Assembly (NCBI GenBank): GCA_021849045.1
Contig: JAJZTK010000006.1
Coordinates: forward strand, 1 to 60,983
Length of the DNA stretch: 60,983 nucleotides
Direction of reading: 5' to 3'
DNA from: Deltaproteobacteria bacterium
GTDB taxonomy: Bacteria > Desulfobacterota > Desulfuromonadia > Geobacterales > DSM-12255
Positions within the stretch are counted from its first letter, which is position 1, and each line of letters starts with the position of its first letter. Both the position numbers and the translations under genes were made by a program. Under the pieces are notes generated by a model. That model was not told the DNA's origin and did not search any database. It worked only from the letters and a program-made list of their open reading frames with translations. This document shows, piece by piece, positions 43,495 to 53,306 of the stretch.

Positions 43495-45366
43495 CTACAA
43501 CCAATTCCGACACCACTGTTCAAAGAACAGCAACGCCCAGATCCGTGCGCTAAGGTCACGTCCTTTTTTTTGGTGGGTGTCGAGAATCAACTCCACATAG
43601 CGAGGTTCGAACAACCCGCGCTCCCGTGCCTCCCGCGAGAGGAGAAGATCCCGGGCATAGTCCACAAGATCCTTCTTGAACCAGTGTACAAGCGGCACCC
43701 CGAACCCCATCTTCTTCCGGTAGAGGATATCGTCCGGCAGTATCCCTTCCATTGCCTTCTTGAGGATATACTTGGTTTCTCCCCCTCTCAACTTGAACGA
43801 AGACGGCATCCTTGCCGCCAGTTCCACCACCTCGTGGTCAAGCAGCGGCGCCCTTGTCTCAAGACTGCAGAGCATGCTCGCCCGGTCCACCTTGGTAAGA
43901 ATATCCTCCGCCAGATAGACCTTGGTATCCACGTACTGAATACGGGTGAGGTAATCCGACAACGCCTGGGCGTCATAAAAACGCTTCATGGCCGAAAAGT
44001 CTGGCAGCTCCCGACCAATGGCAGCCCGCAGGTCGGCAGAAAGAAGCCGCTCAAGATACGGCGGTTCACCGAAGGTATTGAGTCCCGCATAGCGCTCGAA
44101 GGGATCTTTCGAGAGATGAAGAAGCGCTCCCTTCCCCTTTATTCCATCAGGGAGAAGACGGCCTGGAAGTCCGAAGAGCGTCTTTTTGAGCGGCGCGGGG
44201 AGCCAATCGTGACGGCACATCTCCTGGGCCCACCCGTAGCGCCGGTAGCCGGCAAAGGTCTCGTCCCCACCGTCCCCCGAGAGGATCACCGTCACATGTT
44301 CCCGTGCCAGCTTAGACACGTAATAGGTCGGAATGGCTGAGGAATCGGCAAACGGCTCGTCGAACTCCCAGGCCAGTTTCGGCAACATCTCAATGGCATC
44401 TGGCTCGACCACGAACTCATGGTGCTCGCAGCCAAAACGCTCCGCAATCTGCCGGGCATAAACAAGCTCGCTGAAATCCTCTTCCTTGAAGCCTATGGAA
44501 AAGGTCTTCACCGGCGCGCTCTGCACCTGACTCATAAGAGCAACCACCGTACTCGAATCGATTCCACCGGAGAGAAAAGCTCCCAGTGGCACTTCAGATA
44601 TCAGCCTGATCCGCACCGCCTCCTTGAGTTTCTCGCGCAACGCTTCGATCCAATTAGCCTCGGACAGCGAGTAATCGGGGGCGTAGGTGATGTCCCAGTA
44701 TTTCTGTGTCGTAACAAAGAGAGTGTCCGACTCTCCCAACTCAACCGACATCCAGTGCCCCGGCTCCAGCTTCCTGATCCCCTTGAAGATCGTGCCGGGA
44801 AAAGGAATGTAGTGGTAGGTCAGGTAGTCTGCCAGTGCCTTCGGATCGAGTTCCCGCTTCACCCGTTCATCCTGGAGGATCGCCTTGATCTCCGAGGCGA
44901 ACAGCAACCGTTTCCCGTCCGTCCAGTAATAAAAGGGCTTCTTGCCGAGACGATCCCGCGCCACGAAGAGTTGGCGTTTCCGCGCATCCCATATTACAAA
45001 AGCGAACATGCCGCGAAATTGTTCGACACACTGCTCGCCGTACTCTTCCCAGGCATGCACAATGGTCTCGGTATCGCTTCTGGTAGCGAACCGGTGCCCC
45101 TTGTCTATAAGCTCCTGCCGCAACTCCTGGAAGTTGTACACTTCACCGTTGAAGGTGATCCAAACCGTCCCGTCCTCATTGGAGAGAGGCTGACCGCCGC
45201 CTGAGAGGTCGATAATGGAGAGACGGCGGTGACCGAGCGCCACCGGTCCGTCCAGGTAGTACCCCTCCCCGTCCGGCCCACGGTGGTGCATGATCCGATT
45301 CATCCGCTCAATGAGCCCACGGTCCGGAGATGCAGTCGAATCAAAAATTCCGGCTATGCCGCACAT
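43495..45366 (-). CDS. Exosortase A-type asparagine synthase-like amidotransferase
   Basis: 623-aa class II glutamine amidotransferase. Cys2 of MCGIAG is the nucleophile; HHRGPDGEG, FNGEVYNF and SDTETIVHAWEEYG complete the glutaminase domain. The synthetase domain has the PP-loop GAFLSGGIDSSTV and SGDGGDETFAGY. Members of this length and order are known as exosortase A system-associated amidotransferases and probably amidate a sugar or uronic acid rather than aspartate. It is the first base next to the GT4 gene at 45367 and almost overlaps the following GT4 start. Confidence 0.9.
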   Translation of the reverse strand: MCGIAGIFDSTASPDRGLIERMNRIMHHRGPDGEGYYLDGPVALGHRRLSIIDLSGGGQPLSNEDGTVWITFNGEVYNFQELRQELIDKGHRFATRSDTETIVHAWEEYGEQCVEQFRGMFAFVIWDARKRQLFVARDRLGKKPFYYWTDGKRLLFASEIKAILQDERVKRELDPKALADYLTYHYIPFPGTIFKGIRKLEPGHWMSVELGESDTLFVTTQKYWDITYAPDYSLSEANWIEALREKLKEAVRIRLISEVPLGAFLSGGIDSSTVVALMSQVQSAPVKTFSIGFKEEDFSELVYARQIAERFGCEHHEFVVEPDAIEMLPKLAWEFDEPFADSSAIPTYYVSKLAREHVTVILSGDGGDETFAGYRRYGWAQEMCRHDWLPAPLKKTLFGLPGRLLPDGIKGKGALLHLSKDPFERYAGLNTFGEPPYLERLLSADLRAAIGRELPDFSAMKRFYDAQALSDYLTRIQYVDTKVYLAEDILTKVDRASMLCSLETRAPLLDHEVVELAARMPSSFKLRGGETKYILKKAMEGILPDDILYRKKMGFGVPLVHWFKKDLVDYARDLLLSREARERGLFEPRYVELILDTHQKKGRDLSARIWALLFFEQWCRNWL

Positions 45367-46566
45367 TTATGATTTCCCCGCCAATTTTCGATATACCGGC
45401 AAGTAACGTTCCACAGCCTTTCGCCAGTCATGCTTCACCCGCACCGTCTCCATCCCCCGCTTCGCAACCGCTGAAAGATCCTGGCCGCCGGAGGCAATCT
45501 CCCGCAAGAGCTCAGCCAGTGCCTGCGTGTCACCAGCCTTGAAGAGAAATCCGTCATGACCATGGGTGATCAGTTCCTTGATCCCTCCCACATCGCTTCC
45601 GACCACCACTTTACCCATAGCCATCGCCTCCAAAGGTTTAAGTGGAGTCACCAGTTCGGTAAGCCGCATGCTGAGCCGGGGATAGACGAGGAGATCGATC
45701 ACTGAGTAGTAACGGTTGACCTCCTCGTGCGGCACCTTCCCGGTAATAATCACGGGTCCGAGCAACCCCATCTCTTTGGCCTTGCGACTGACCGCCTCAT
45801 GCTCTGGACCGTCACCCACCAGGAGAAGGCAAGCGTCCATCCCCTTTGTTAATGCCCGGGCAAAGCTTTCGAGCAAGAGTTCAAGCCCTTCATAGTTATA
45901 GAACGACCCGATAAAACCGAAGACACGCTTGCCCGCCACGCCCAGACGCTCCGCAATCGCCGCATCGTAGGGAATCGGTGCAAATGCGTCGGTATCGACA
46001 CAGTTGGGAATGATGGTGATCTTATTGGCCGGTATACCCCGCCCAACCATGTCAGTTTTCAGCCCATCGCAGATGGTGAACAGGGCATCGGCATCGCGGA
46101 ACAGATTGGTTTCCAAGTGGTTACTGATCCGGTACTTGAGCGACCCTTCGACAAAGGTTCCATGATCAACGGCGGCATCCTCCCAAAAGGCCCGTACTTC
46201 ATACACCACCGGGATACCGAGTTTACGTCCTGCTCTGACGGCCGGCATCCCGTTCAGGCTCGGCGAATGGGCATGGATGATGTCGGGCTTCTCAATCTCT
46301 GCCGCTTCCTCTATTCTTTGTTGCAGCGCCTTCATCAGCCGCTTTTCCTTCACGAACGGCAAGGAGCCGAACTCGGTTTCTCCGGTCCGGTAGACCCGCA
46401 TCCCGTCGATCTCGTCCAATGGGCTTTCTACGGGACCATGTTTGGGTGAGGTGACGATGACCGGTTCCAGGCCCAATGCCTGCTGGTTCTTGAGGATGGA
46501 GGCGGTGCGAAAAACATAACCGCTGAAGTGGGGTTTGTAGTGGTCGAGAATGTGAATAATTTTCAT
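45367..46566 (-). CDS. Exosortase A-associated glycosyltransferase (GT4, Daro_2409-type)
   Basis: 399-aa GT-B glycosyltransferase resembling the exosortase A-associated family. It begins MKIIHILDHYKPHFSGYVFR, has HAHSPSLNG and VYEVRAFWEDAAV mid-way, and ends with SMRLTELVTPLKPLEAMAMGK and DVGGIKELI. ATG 46566 is separated by one base from the stop of the VanZ-like gene (TGAGATG), implying coupling. It is expected to extend the exopolysaccharide; the sugar is unknown. Confidence 0.87.
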   Translation of the reverse strand: MKIIHILDHYKPHFSGYVFRTASILKNQQALGLEPVIVTSPKHGPVESPLDEIDGMRVYRTGETEFGSLPFVKEKRLMKALQQRIEEAAEIEKPDIIHAHSPSLNGMPAVRAGRKLGIPVVYEVRAFWEDAAVDHGTFVEGSLKYRISNHLETNLFRDADALFTICDGLKTDMVGRGIPANKITIIPNCVDTDAFAPIPYDAAIAERLGVAGKRVFGFIGSFYNYEGLELLLESFARALTKGMDACLLLVGDGPEHEAVSRKAKEMGLLGPVIITGKVPHEEVNRYYSVIDLLVYPRLSMRLTELVTPLKPLEAMAMGKVVVGSDVGGIKELITHGHDGFLFKAGDTQALAELLREIASGGQDLSAVAKRGMETVRVKHDWRKAVERYLPVYRKLAGKS

Positions 46567-46567
46567 C

Positions 46568-48973
46568 TCAATCGCCTGTCTGATAAAATCGCTTATCAAG
46601 GTTTTCGCGTTCGGCCATGAGGTCCAAACAACCCAATGCCCTCATATATGGAAACTGACTGATGCCTACGGTCACGACTACGAAGATGTGGGCCAGCAGA
46701 TAGCGGCGTAAAAGCGCCATCTCACCAACGTAATGCTTGCGATCAGGACTCAGAATAAACTGTAGCGCTGAAAAATGCTGATCATATTTGTAGATATCAC
46801 CTTCTGTCCCCACAAAAAGAAAACAATACCCCAAGGGAATTGACAGTATAACTATCAGCAAGACAGATGCAAATCCGCTCCGAAAGTATCCGGAGAAATA
46901 GGCAGAAAGAACTGTCCCGGTCTGTGCCAAAGTGAATATCCAGCCGCACAACAGTATCGATTGGAACAAACCTCCTCCGCCCGCCATCAGTTCGGTGAGG
47001 TTATCGGTACAAGCCCTGGTCACCACTACCCAATGTGCAAATGGCAGGACAAAAACGGCAGCAGCAAGCCAGCGCAAGGCAGTTTGACGAGGTACCGTTC
47101 GCTCGTCACCATCCAGTGGCACGATCAGCAGCCCGCCGGTTAGAAGGATAGTCGGCACGGAGAACAGTGTGACAAAGCGACCTAACGGTTCCCATTCCCA
47201 AGGCCAGTACAGTACCGGCGAGCCGACGATTTTATGGATCATTTCAATGGGTACCGATATGCGCAACAGGAAATACACCACTACCCCGAGCAGTGCGGTA
47301 ATAAGGGGAAAGCCGGCAACCCTGAGGATAGACCCTTTTGCCAGCCAGCGTTTGAGCAGGACGGGCATACCACCTGCAAGGTAGAGGACCGTCACTAGCC
47401 CAGTCATGGCTATAAGGGGGTGTCCTCCACCGAAAAGCTTTCGGAAATTGTAAGGAACTGCCGGTGAATTCATGGCGGTAACGCCGGCCAGCATCAGCAG
47501 TACTGGGCCACAGGCGATATACCACCAACCACTGCTGATTGATTGTGACTTTTCTTCCGGCACTGGTCGACCACATTCAGCAGATATAACCGGCTGCACA
47601 GTAGAACGTCCCTTATCTTGTCGTTTTTCCATCGAATGCGAGGTGTTACGACCAATCAAATAGTGAGCCAGACCATACCCGAGCAGGGCGCCAGCTAATT
47701 CCAGGACAGGGTCAATCAAATCGATATTCTTCGTTGGCAGGAATATGCGCCCCATCTCTATGGACGCTATAACAACGCCACAAAGGGCCATGGTCAAGAA
47801 TCGCCGAGACAGGGAGGGCACCCGCCATTCACGAAAAGCAACTGCAAGAAATCCCCCCAACGGGGCAAAAAATATGATCCGATGCACCAGTTCCGTTGCC
47901 GCCCGGTATTCAGTTCCATAGTAATATGCATAAAAGGGAACACGTTTCAGCAGCACCAGACGGTCGAGAAGAAACGAACGCTCAGTCGTAAAGTTGAACG
48001 GATACAAGAAAAGAGTACCGACGAATAGTGACCACACCACAAAACAACTCAGCCAGAACCATGCAGATTGGTTCAAACCAGCCTGCTGGGTAGAGCCGCT
48101 TTCCTGACGCTCTGCCAGACTAAACCGTCCCGCCAGCAATACCCCCATGCCACCGGCAATGACAGACTCCAGAACCTGATTCACGTTGGTAACACGAGTC
48201 CAGACGAAAAGCTGTAAAAACTCCAAGAGCATGGAGGCAAGAACGGTCCAGAGCCACGCCTCCTTAACTGACCTCTTCTTGGAAAGAAGCAACAGCGTTG
48301 TCACCGGAATCCAGATTGCGATATCAGCAAGGAGACCGTAGGCCGATTTAATGTTATTCAGGCCAAGGGAAGTAAACGGGATGAGAATGATCCGCCCTTC
48401 ACGCCACTTGTGAAAGAGTTCCACCGGGCTGATGATTAGATCAAGAGGAAGAAGGTTGTAGGCGAACAGCCCCGAGAGATAAAGCCAGAGAACCCTTTCG
48501 GCACGGTTAGCCGGTTTGTGGACAGCCATCCACCCCTCCAACCAGCGGACCAAACGGGGACCCGATAGCCACCACGCCGTAATGCCAACTGCCGCGCCGA
48601 TACTCTCGGCAATGATGTCATTTATTGAAACGGTGCGTGGTGGGAAGAAAAGTTGCGTGAACTCTATTCCGATGCTTAACCCGACACAAAAGGTCAATAC
48701 AACCGATGTCGATACCAGGCGAAGTACATAACTGCGGTCACAATCAAGACAACTACACAACAGAAAAGCAAGAGGGATGAAGAGAAGGATGTTTGCCACC
48801 CAGTCTGACCGAGAGTCTATGCCCAGATTCAGATAGGGGATTTCGCGAAACCGCGCCACTGCTTCTGCAAGAGGAAATGGTCTGAAATGGAAAGGGACAA
48901 GACTTCCATAAATGACAAAAGCGAGGTAGGCAAGGGCTGCAACAAGCAGGTAGCGCTTCGTTTCATTTTTCAC
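46568..48973 (-). CDS. Large membrane protein with three VanZ-like units
   Basis: 801-aa polytopic protein. Three successive segments repeat the VanZ pattern: a Leu/Val-Pro-hydrophobic opening, a conserved N/D-rich loop and an IE-hydrophobic-FTQLF/FLQLF type helix. They run about residues 15-135 (SIGIEFTQLF), 165-285 (LLEFLQLFVW) and 305-435 (IASIEMGRIF). A fourth membrane region without recognised family follows (about 480-790). Single VanZ domains occur in teicoplanin resistance and in exosortase loci; a triple copy is unusual. It may take part in handling a lipid-linked polymer, but this is only context. Confidence 0.8.
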   Translation of the reverse strand: MKNETKRYLLVAALAYLAFVIYGSLVPFHFRPFPLAEAVARFREIPYLNLGIDSRSDWVANILLFIPLAFLLCSCLDCDRSYVLRLVSTSVVLTFCVGLSIGIEFTQLFFPPRTVSINDIIAESIGAAVGITAWWLSGPRLVRWLEGWMAVHKPANRAERVLWLYLSGLFAYNLLPLDLIISPVELFHKWREGRIILIPFTSLGLNNIKSAYGLLADIAIWIPVTTLLLLSKKRSVKEAWLWTVLASMLLEFLQLFVWTRVTNVNQVLESVIAGGMGVLLAGRFSLAERQESGSTQQAGLNQSAWFWLSCFVVWSLFVGTLFLYPFNFTTERSFLLDRLVLLKRVPFYAYYYGTEYRAATELVHRIIFFAPLGGFLAVAFREWRVPSLSRRFLTMALCGVVIASIEMGRIFLPTKNIDLIDPVLELAGALLGYGLAHYLIGRNTSHSMEKRQDKGRSTVQPVISAECGRPVPEEKSQSISSGWWYIACGPVLLMLAGVTAMNSPAVPYNFRKLFGGGHPLIAMTGLVTVLYLAGGMPVLLKRWLAKGSILRVAGFPLITALLGVVVYFLLRISVPIEMIHKIVGSPVLYWPWEWEPLGRFVTLFSVPTILLTGGLLIVPLDGDERTVPRQTALRWLAAAVFVLPFAHWVVVTRACTDNLTELMAGGGGLFQSILLCGWIFTLAQTGTVLSAYFSGYFRSGFASVLLIVILSIPLGYCFLFVGTEGDIYKYDQHFSALQFILSPDRKHYVGEMALLRRYLLAHIFVVVTVGISQFPYMRALGCLDLMAERENLDKRFYQTGD

Positions 48974-50100
48974 GACGGTACCATCACATCTTCATACATC
49001 CGTGCGTAGGCGGTAGCCATTGCCTCCAGTGAAAAATGCTCCTCGCAGCGGCGCCTCGCCGCACTACCCAGAGATCTCGATAATTCACGGTTATTCAGGC
49101 ATTGAGTTATCAGCGCAGCAAGCCGCTCAACGTCGCCGGCAGGGAAAAGATAGCCACTCACCCCATCCTCAATCAGTTCGCTGCTTCCTCCAACGGAAGT
49201 TGCAAGGACCGGTAAGCCGGTAGCCATAGCTTCCAGAATCGTATTTGAAATCCCCTCAGCAATCGAAGGCAGCACAAAGAGGTCCATGTTCCGCATCTGT
49301 CCGGGAATGTCCCGACGCTCTCCAGGCATCAATACAGCGTCCCCTACCCCAAGTTCCGCGACCAGCTGCGTTAACCGGTCTTTTTCAGGGCCTGCCCCGA
49401 CGATGAGGAGTTTGAGTCGCTGGGCCTGCACGGTGTTGCTCCGTTTCAACAGTGCAAACGCTCTGATTAGAAGCTGATGATCCTTCACCGGATCAAGCCG
49501 GCCAACGGTTCCAATTACGAAAGCATCAGGTGAAAGCCCCTCCCGCTCTCGTGCAGAAGGTGAAAACATCTTCGGAGCAAATCGAACCGTATCGACACCA
49601 TTAATAATCTGCACCACTTTGTGGGAAGCGACCCCCACATCGTTGATAAGCCACTTTCCGAGGTCATTGGAAACCGTCACAAAACGTGCGATGAAAGGAC
49701 TCACCAGCTTCCGGAACTGCTTACGTCTTTTATTGGCGCCGCCCGGATCAGTCGCCTCTCTGCCGTGTTCACCATGAACGAGATGCTTCACCCCGGCAAG
49801 TTTCGCGGCAATAATCCCGTCGATAGTGCCCCAGTTACGGGTGTGGACAATATCTGGCCTGATTCTTCTAATTACTCTGGCAATTCTGAACGGCAGGAGA
49901 TAGTCCCGCTGCCCCCCCTTGCCTATCTCGTGAATATCCACTGGGTGCTGAATTCGCTCAGCCATGGCGCCTGAATTCGCAATACAACATATAGCGTGTT
50001 CAAAACACCCAGCATCGAGACGATTAATGAGATTGACGACCCCGTTTTCGAGACCTCCAACTTCAAGCGAATGGAGGATGTGGAGGATCTTGATTTTCAC
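48970..50100 (-). CDS. PEP-CTERM/EpsH1-associated glycosyltransferase (GT4, Stp2-like)
   Basis: 376-aa GT4 enzyme close to the sugar transferases described in PEP-CTERM/EpsH1 loci. It starts VKIKILHILHSLEVGGLENGVV, with VHTRNWGTIDG, TVGRLDPVKDH and PSIAEGISNTILEAMATGLPV downstream. The GTG start at 50100 overlaps the upstream stop (GTGA). The frame is open 60 codons further, inside the previous gene, without homology. Its 3' end overlaps the VanZ-like start by 4 bp. Confidence 0.88.
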   Translation of the reverse strand: MKIKILHILHSLEVGGLENGVVNLINRLDAGCFEHAICCIANSGAMAERIQHPVDIHEIGKGGQRDYLLPFRIARVIRRIRPDIVHTRNWGTIDGIIAAKLAGVKHLVHGEHGREATDPGGANKRRKQFRKLVSPFIARFVTVSNDLGKWLINDVGVASHKVVQIINGVDTVRFAPKMFSPSAREREGLSPDAFVIGTVGRLDPVKDHQLLIRAFALLKRSNTVQAQRLKLLIVGAGPEKDRLTQLVAELGVGDAVLMPGERRDIPGQMRNMDLFVLPSIAEGISNTILEAMATGLPVLATSVGGSSELIEDGVSGYLFPAGDVERLAALITQCLNNRELSRSLGSAARRRCEEHFSLEAMATAYARMYEDVMVPS

Positions 50101-51335
50101 GCCCCAGCAACCGATAACGCGGCAGTACTCCTTACCGTCTTTTCTAACATCACTTTCAGAACGGCACTGATTGCAACAAGATGGTAGAAAATGTCCCAAT
50201 AGGCTACGCCTAGTGCCATTCCACCGACCGCATAGCCAATCAGAGATATCTGAAGAGTCCGAGCATAATCCTTCATCCATGCGGTTTCAGCATAACGCAG
50301 CGATTTGCGTTGCAACTGTTCAAGACTCAGGATTGTACCGAACAAAAGCATTATCCATAGCCCAAGAGCCACAAAACCGTGTTCGCCAAGAATCTGAAAA
50401 TAAGCACTGTGCGCGTCCCTTGCATCATGGAACATCGCGAATCCGCCTCCTGTCAGAGGGTCTCTTTGCGCACGTTCCAGGGCATTTTCCCAAGAATCGA
50501 AGCGTCCTTGAACCGATCCATCATCCTCATAGGTTTTAATGGTATTCATCCGGTCGAACCATTGCTCTGGCAGATTAGGCCGCGCGAAAAAGACCGCTAT
50601 TAATATAAGGGGGATTGACAACCATTTACGACGATTCAATAACGTAATCAAACCCAGAACTGCACATAGGGCAATCAACCCTCCGCGTGACCAGGAACTG
50701 ATGATTGAGCAGATTGAGAAGAAGAAACAGGAATAAAAGAAAATCTTTGCATATTTGTTGTTCACTTCCTTGGCGGTAAGTAAAAGGAAAGGAAGTACCA
50801 TATTGAATGCAAGGGCTATTTCGTTATTACCTCCGTAAAAGGTGTCATCCGGCCCCCAAACACGATAATTAAAGCCAGTACCCAGGGCAAAAATCCCCCC
50901 TTTGAGACCAATAAGGCCAAACGAGAGCGCAATCACCAGAATCAACCAGCGCAACTTTTCACGTGAATTTATAAGCCATAATGTCGGGAAAATGCCAAGA
51001 TATATCTTCATGACTTTTACCCACTGCTCATGAGCCTCCGCAGGGAAATCAGGTGCAACAAACGTTGTCATCGTAAAATACGCTATCAGTACGACGAACA
51101 ATTTTGTTTCCCGTGTCCAAGGGAACGGTTCTCGTTCATTGTTGTGAAAAAATATAGCAACCATCGTGGCAAGAAAGAGAATCAGATAGAGAGGAAATGA
51201 ACGAGAAAATCCCCAGGCATACCGATGCGGATTCAGGTATGCCAGGACCGCCAGCGACAGCACACCAGTCCAGGGGCGTTTCAGGGCGTAATAAGCAGCC
51301 CCGAGCATAAATATCAGCACTACCAGATCACGCAT
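50097..51335 (-). CDS. Putative O-glycosylation ligase, exosortase A-associated
   Basis: 412-aa polytopic membrane protein of the Wzy/WaaL O-antigen ligase-polymerase superfamily, in the subgroup found with exosortase A. About ten helices are visible. A conserved periplasmic loop carries TGFNYRVWGPDDTFYGGNNE and the family-typical HDARDAHSAYFQILGEHGF near residue 310. It would polymerise glycan or transfer it to an acceptor such as a sorted protein. ATG 51335 is the first gene of a tight run down to epsI. Confidence 0.88.
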   Translation of the reverse strand: MRDLVVLIFMLGAAYYALKRPWTGVLSLAVLAYLNPHRYAWGFSRSFPLYLILFLATMVAIFFHNNEREPFPWTRETKLFVVLIAYFTMTTFVAPDFPAEAHEQWVKVMKIYLGIFPTLWLINSREKLRWLILVIALSFGLIGLKGGIFALGTGFNYRVWGPDDTFYGGNNEIALAFNMVLPFLLLTAKEVNNKYAKIFFYSCFFFSICSIISSWSRGGLIALCAVLGLITLLNRRKWLSIPLILIAVFFARPNLPEQWFDRMNTIKTYEDDGSVQGRFDSWENALERAQRDPLTGGGFAMFHDARDAHSAYFQILGEHGFVALGLWIMLLFGTILSLEQLQRKSLRYAETAWMKDYARTLQISLIGYAVGGMALGVAYWDIFYHLVAISAVLKVMLEKTVRSTAALSVAGA

Positions 51336-51409
51336 TGTGTCAACTCAGACTATACGAAAATAGGCACATCATCAATCTAGCTCGACTACACTCAACAAAA
51401 ACAACAAAC

Positions 51410-52582
51410 TCACAGTTTGTCGATCACTTCAAGTGTTCTGCACGCGACTTTTTCCCAGCCGAAATCTTCACGCACCCGCTTCAGGCCTGCAGCGCCCATC
51501 CGATCAGCAAGACCCGGATCGCTCAGGATTTTCACAACGGCTGAGGCAATTTCGTGCACATCGTCACCATATACCCGCAGCCCTGTAACACCGTCCACTA
51601 CAGCATCACCTGTTCCACCGTCCCTGCCGGCCACGACCGGTCTGCCGCACGCGTTGGCTTCTATAAAGACCATGCCGAATCCCTCGGAATCGTTTCCCAC
51701 AGAGCGATTGGGCATGACAAACAGCTCACCAAGGTTATACCACAGGGGAAGTTCGTCTTCCGCTGCAGCTCCAACAAAAGTGACCATGTCAGAGATTCCG
51801 CAGCTAGCAGCAATCTCCTTCAGATAGCGATCGTCCTCCCCAATTCCGACCACAACGTAGTGAGCATCTGCAATTTCTCTTGAAATCAGATTCATTGCCC
51901 GTATCACATTGTCAAAACCTTTACGGCGGCTCAGCCGTCCAATCGACAAGATAACCCTTTTCCCTTCCAAACCATAGCTGCATCGTAAATTGCTACTATC
52001 AAGGCCTGGTCTGAAAACAGCAAGGTCAACACCTGGATTGATCAGGTGTAACCGCTCGTCCTTAACACCCAGATTCCTCAACAACCCCAGCGTAAAAGAG
52101 CCATTGGCAATTACATGATCAGCATGACGGTACACGAATTTAAGAGCCGTTCTCTTTAAACCGTGTAACCAGGTTGTAATTTCTTCACCATGGGCATATA
52201 CAACGCACCGGTGCCCTGTTAGTCTGGCTACCATAAGCGCCACCAGTCCTTCTGGCAGCACCCTACCGGCGTGAATGCTGTGGAAGGAGTGTTTCAGTGA
52301 AAGCTGGAGTGACTTACAAAAAAGAGACCGATACATGCCCAAGGATTCCGGACGGTAATACCAGCGTCTCTGAAGTTTAAGGCGATGTACTGGTAGCGGA
52401 TAAGTTGCATCATATTCAGTTGACCCAGGAACCTCAGCTGTCACGATGTGCGTCGCTTTGCAACCCATTGCCCGGTATACTTTGTCAAACCAGACAGCGG
52501 TTCCTCCTCTGGTCGGAGAAAACAGCTCGGTGACAACCAGATACCCAATATCATTACTAGAAGATGAACCGCGATATTTCAA
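51410..52582 (-). CDS. Glycosyltransferase family 4
   Basis: 390-aa GT-B enzyme. It has SPTRGGTAVWFDKVY near the N-terminus, HAGRVLPEGLVA, the conserved VYAHGEEITTW, ILSIGRLSRRKGFDNVI and EGFGMVFIEANACGRPVVAGRDGG, the usual GT4 E-x7-E region. Sugar and acceptor are unknown. It is 74 bp upstream of the ligase gene, a small break in an otherwise tight run. Confidence 0.87.
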   Translation of the reverse strand: MKYRGSSSSNDIGYLVVTELFSPTRGGTAVWFDKVYRAMGCKATHIVTAEVPGSTEYDATYPLPVHRLKLQRRWYYRPESLGMYRSLFCKSLQLSLKHSFHSIHAGRVLPEGLVALMVARLTGHRCVVYAHGEEITTWLHGLKRTALKFVYRHADHVIANGSFTLGLLRNLGVKDERLHLINPGVDLAVFRPGLDSSNLRCSYGLEGKRVILSIGRLSRRKGFDNVIRAMNLISREIADAHYVVVGIGEDDRYLKEIAASCGISDMVTFVGAAAEDELPLWYNLGELFVMPNRSVGNDSEGFGMVFIEANACGRPVVAGRDGGTGDAVVDGVTGLRVYGDDVHEIASAVVKILSDPGLADRMGAAGLKRVREDFGWEKVACRTLEVIDKL

Positions 52583-52646
52583 TTATAACTCACCCCGGCT
52601 CTTTAAATCTCGACTACAATCAACATCAGTGAACTCAGACATGACT

Positions 52647-53306
52647 CTAACGTTTTTTCAGCACGAATAGATAGTGATAAGGAGATAAAGGAATCCTGAA
52701 TTCACTTATTATCTCTGCATATTCCAATATAACACTGCGCACACTATCAATAGGATAATCTCTATATCCTATCTCCCATTGATGTTCACCATCAGCTACG
52801 AAAGTCGTGCTCGACTTTGAGATGCCATAATTTACACAAAAACTTCCATATTTATCAATAATTCGGTTAAGTAGACCTCTGAATCCGAGGTATTTATTTA
52901 CTTTTGTTGAGCAATAAAACGTAACATTATGCTGATTGAATGGAACAGTGATAATGCAATAACGTTTTGCCACTCGACACATCTCCTTTAGAGCAACGTT
53001 AACATCACTGAAAGGGATATGTTCAAGAACTTGACTGGCTATAACTGTATCAAATACATCCTCTTCAAAAGGTAACTTACGAATGTCAGCAATGATTTCA
53101 GGTTTTAAAGATGGGTCAAAATCAGCTCCAGTTACTATTACCCCATTTTGTCGAAGCAAATGAGTCAATACTCCTGAACCTATTCCAATTTCAAGAGCAT
53201 TAACTGGATTGAGATCAATAATTGTTTTGAATAAATGGTAATAAAGCTGAAACCTTTCAGCTGTCTGATACTTAGAACTATAGTGATCTGAATCAACCTG
53301 TACCAT
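52647..53306 (-). CDS. SAM-dependent methyltransferase (class I)
   Basis: 219-aa Rossmann-fold methyltransferase: motif I is ALEIGIGSGVLTHLL (residues about 38-52), the motif II acid is in GADFDPS, and SQVLEHIPFSDV marks motif IV. It may methylate a sugar or lipid carrier in the polysaccharide pathway. The gene is AT-rich compared with the housekeeping genes, and it starts on the base after the upstream GT4 stop, suggesting operon membership after lateral acquisition. Confidence 0.82.
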   Translation of the reverse strand: MVQVDSDHYSSKYQTAERFQLYYHLFKTIIDLNPVNALEIGIGSGVLTHLLRQNGVIVTGADFDPSLKPEIIADIRKLPFEEDVFDTVIASQVLEHIPFSDVNVALKEMCRVAKRYCIITVPFNQHNVTFYCSTKVNKYLGFRGLLNRIIDKYGSFCVNYGISKSSTTFVADGEHQWEIGYRDYPIDSVRSVILEYAEIISEFRIPLSPYHYLFVLKKR

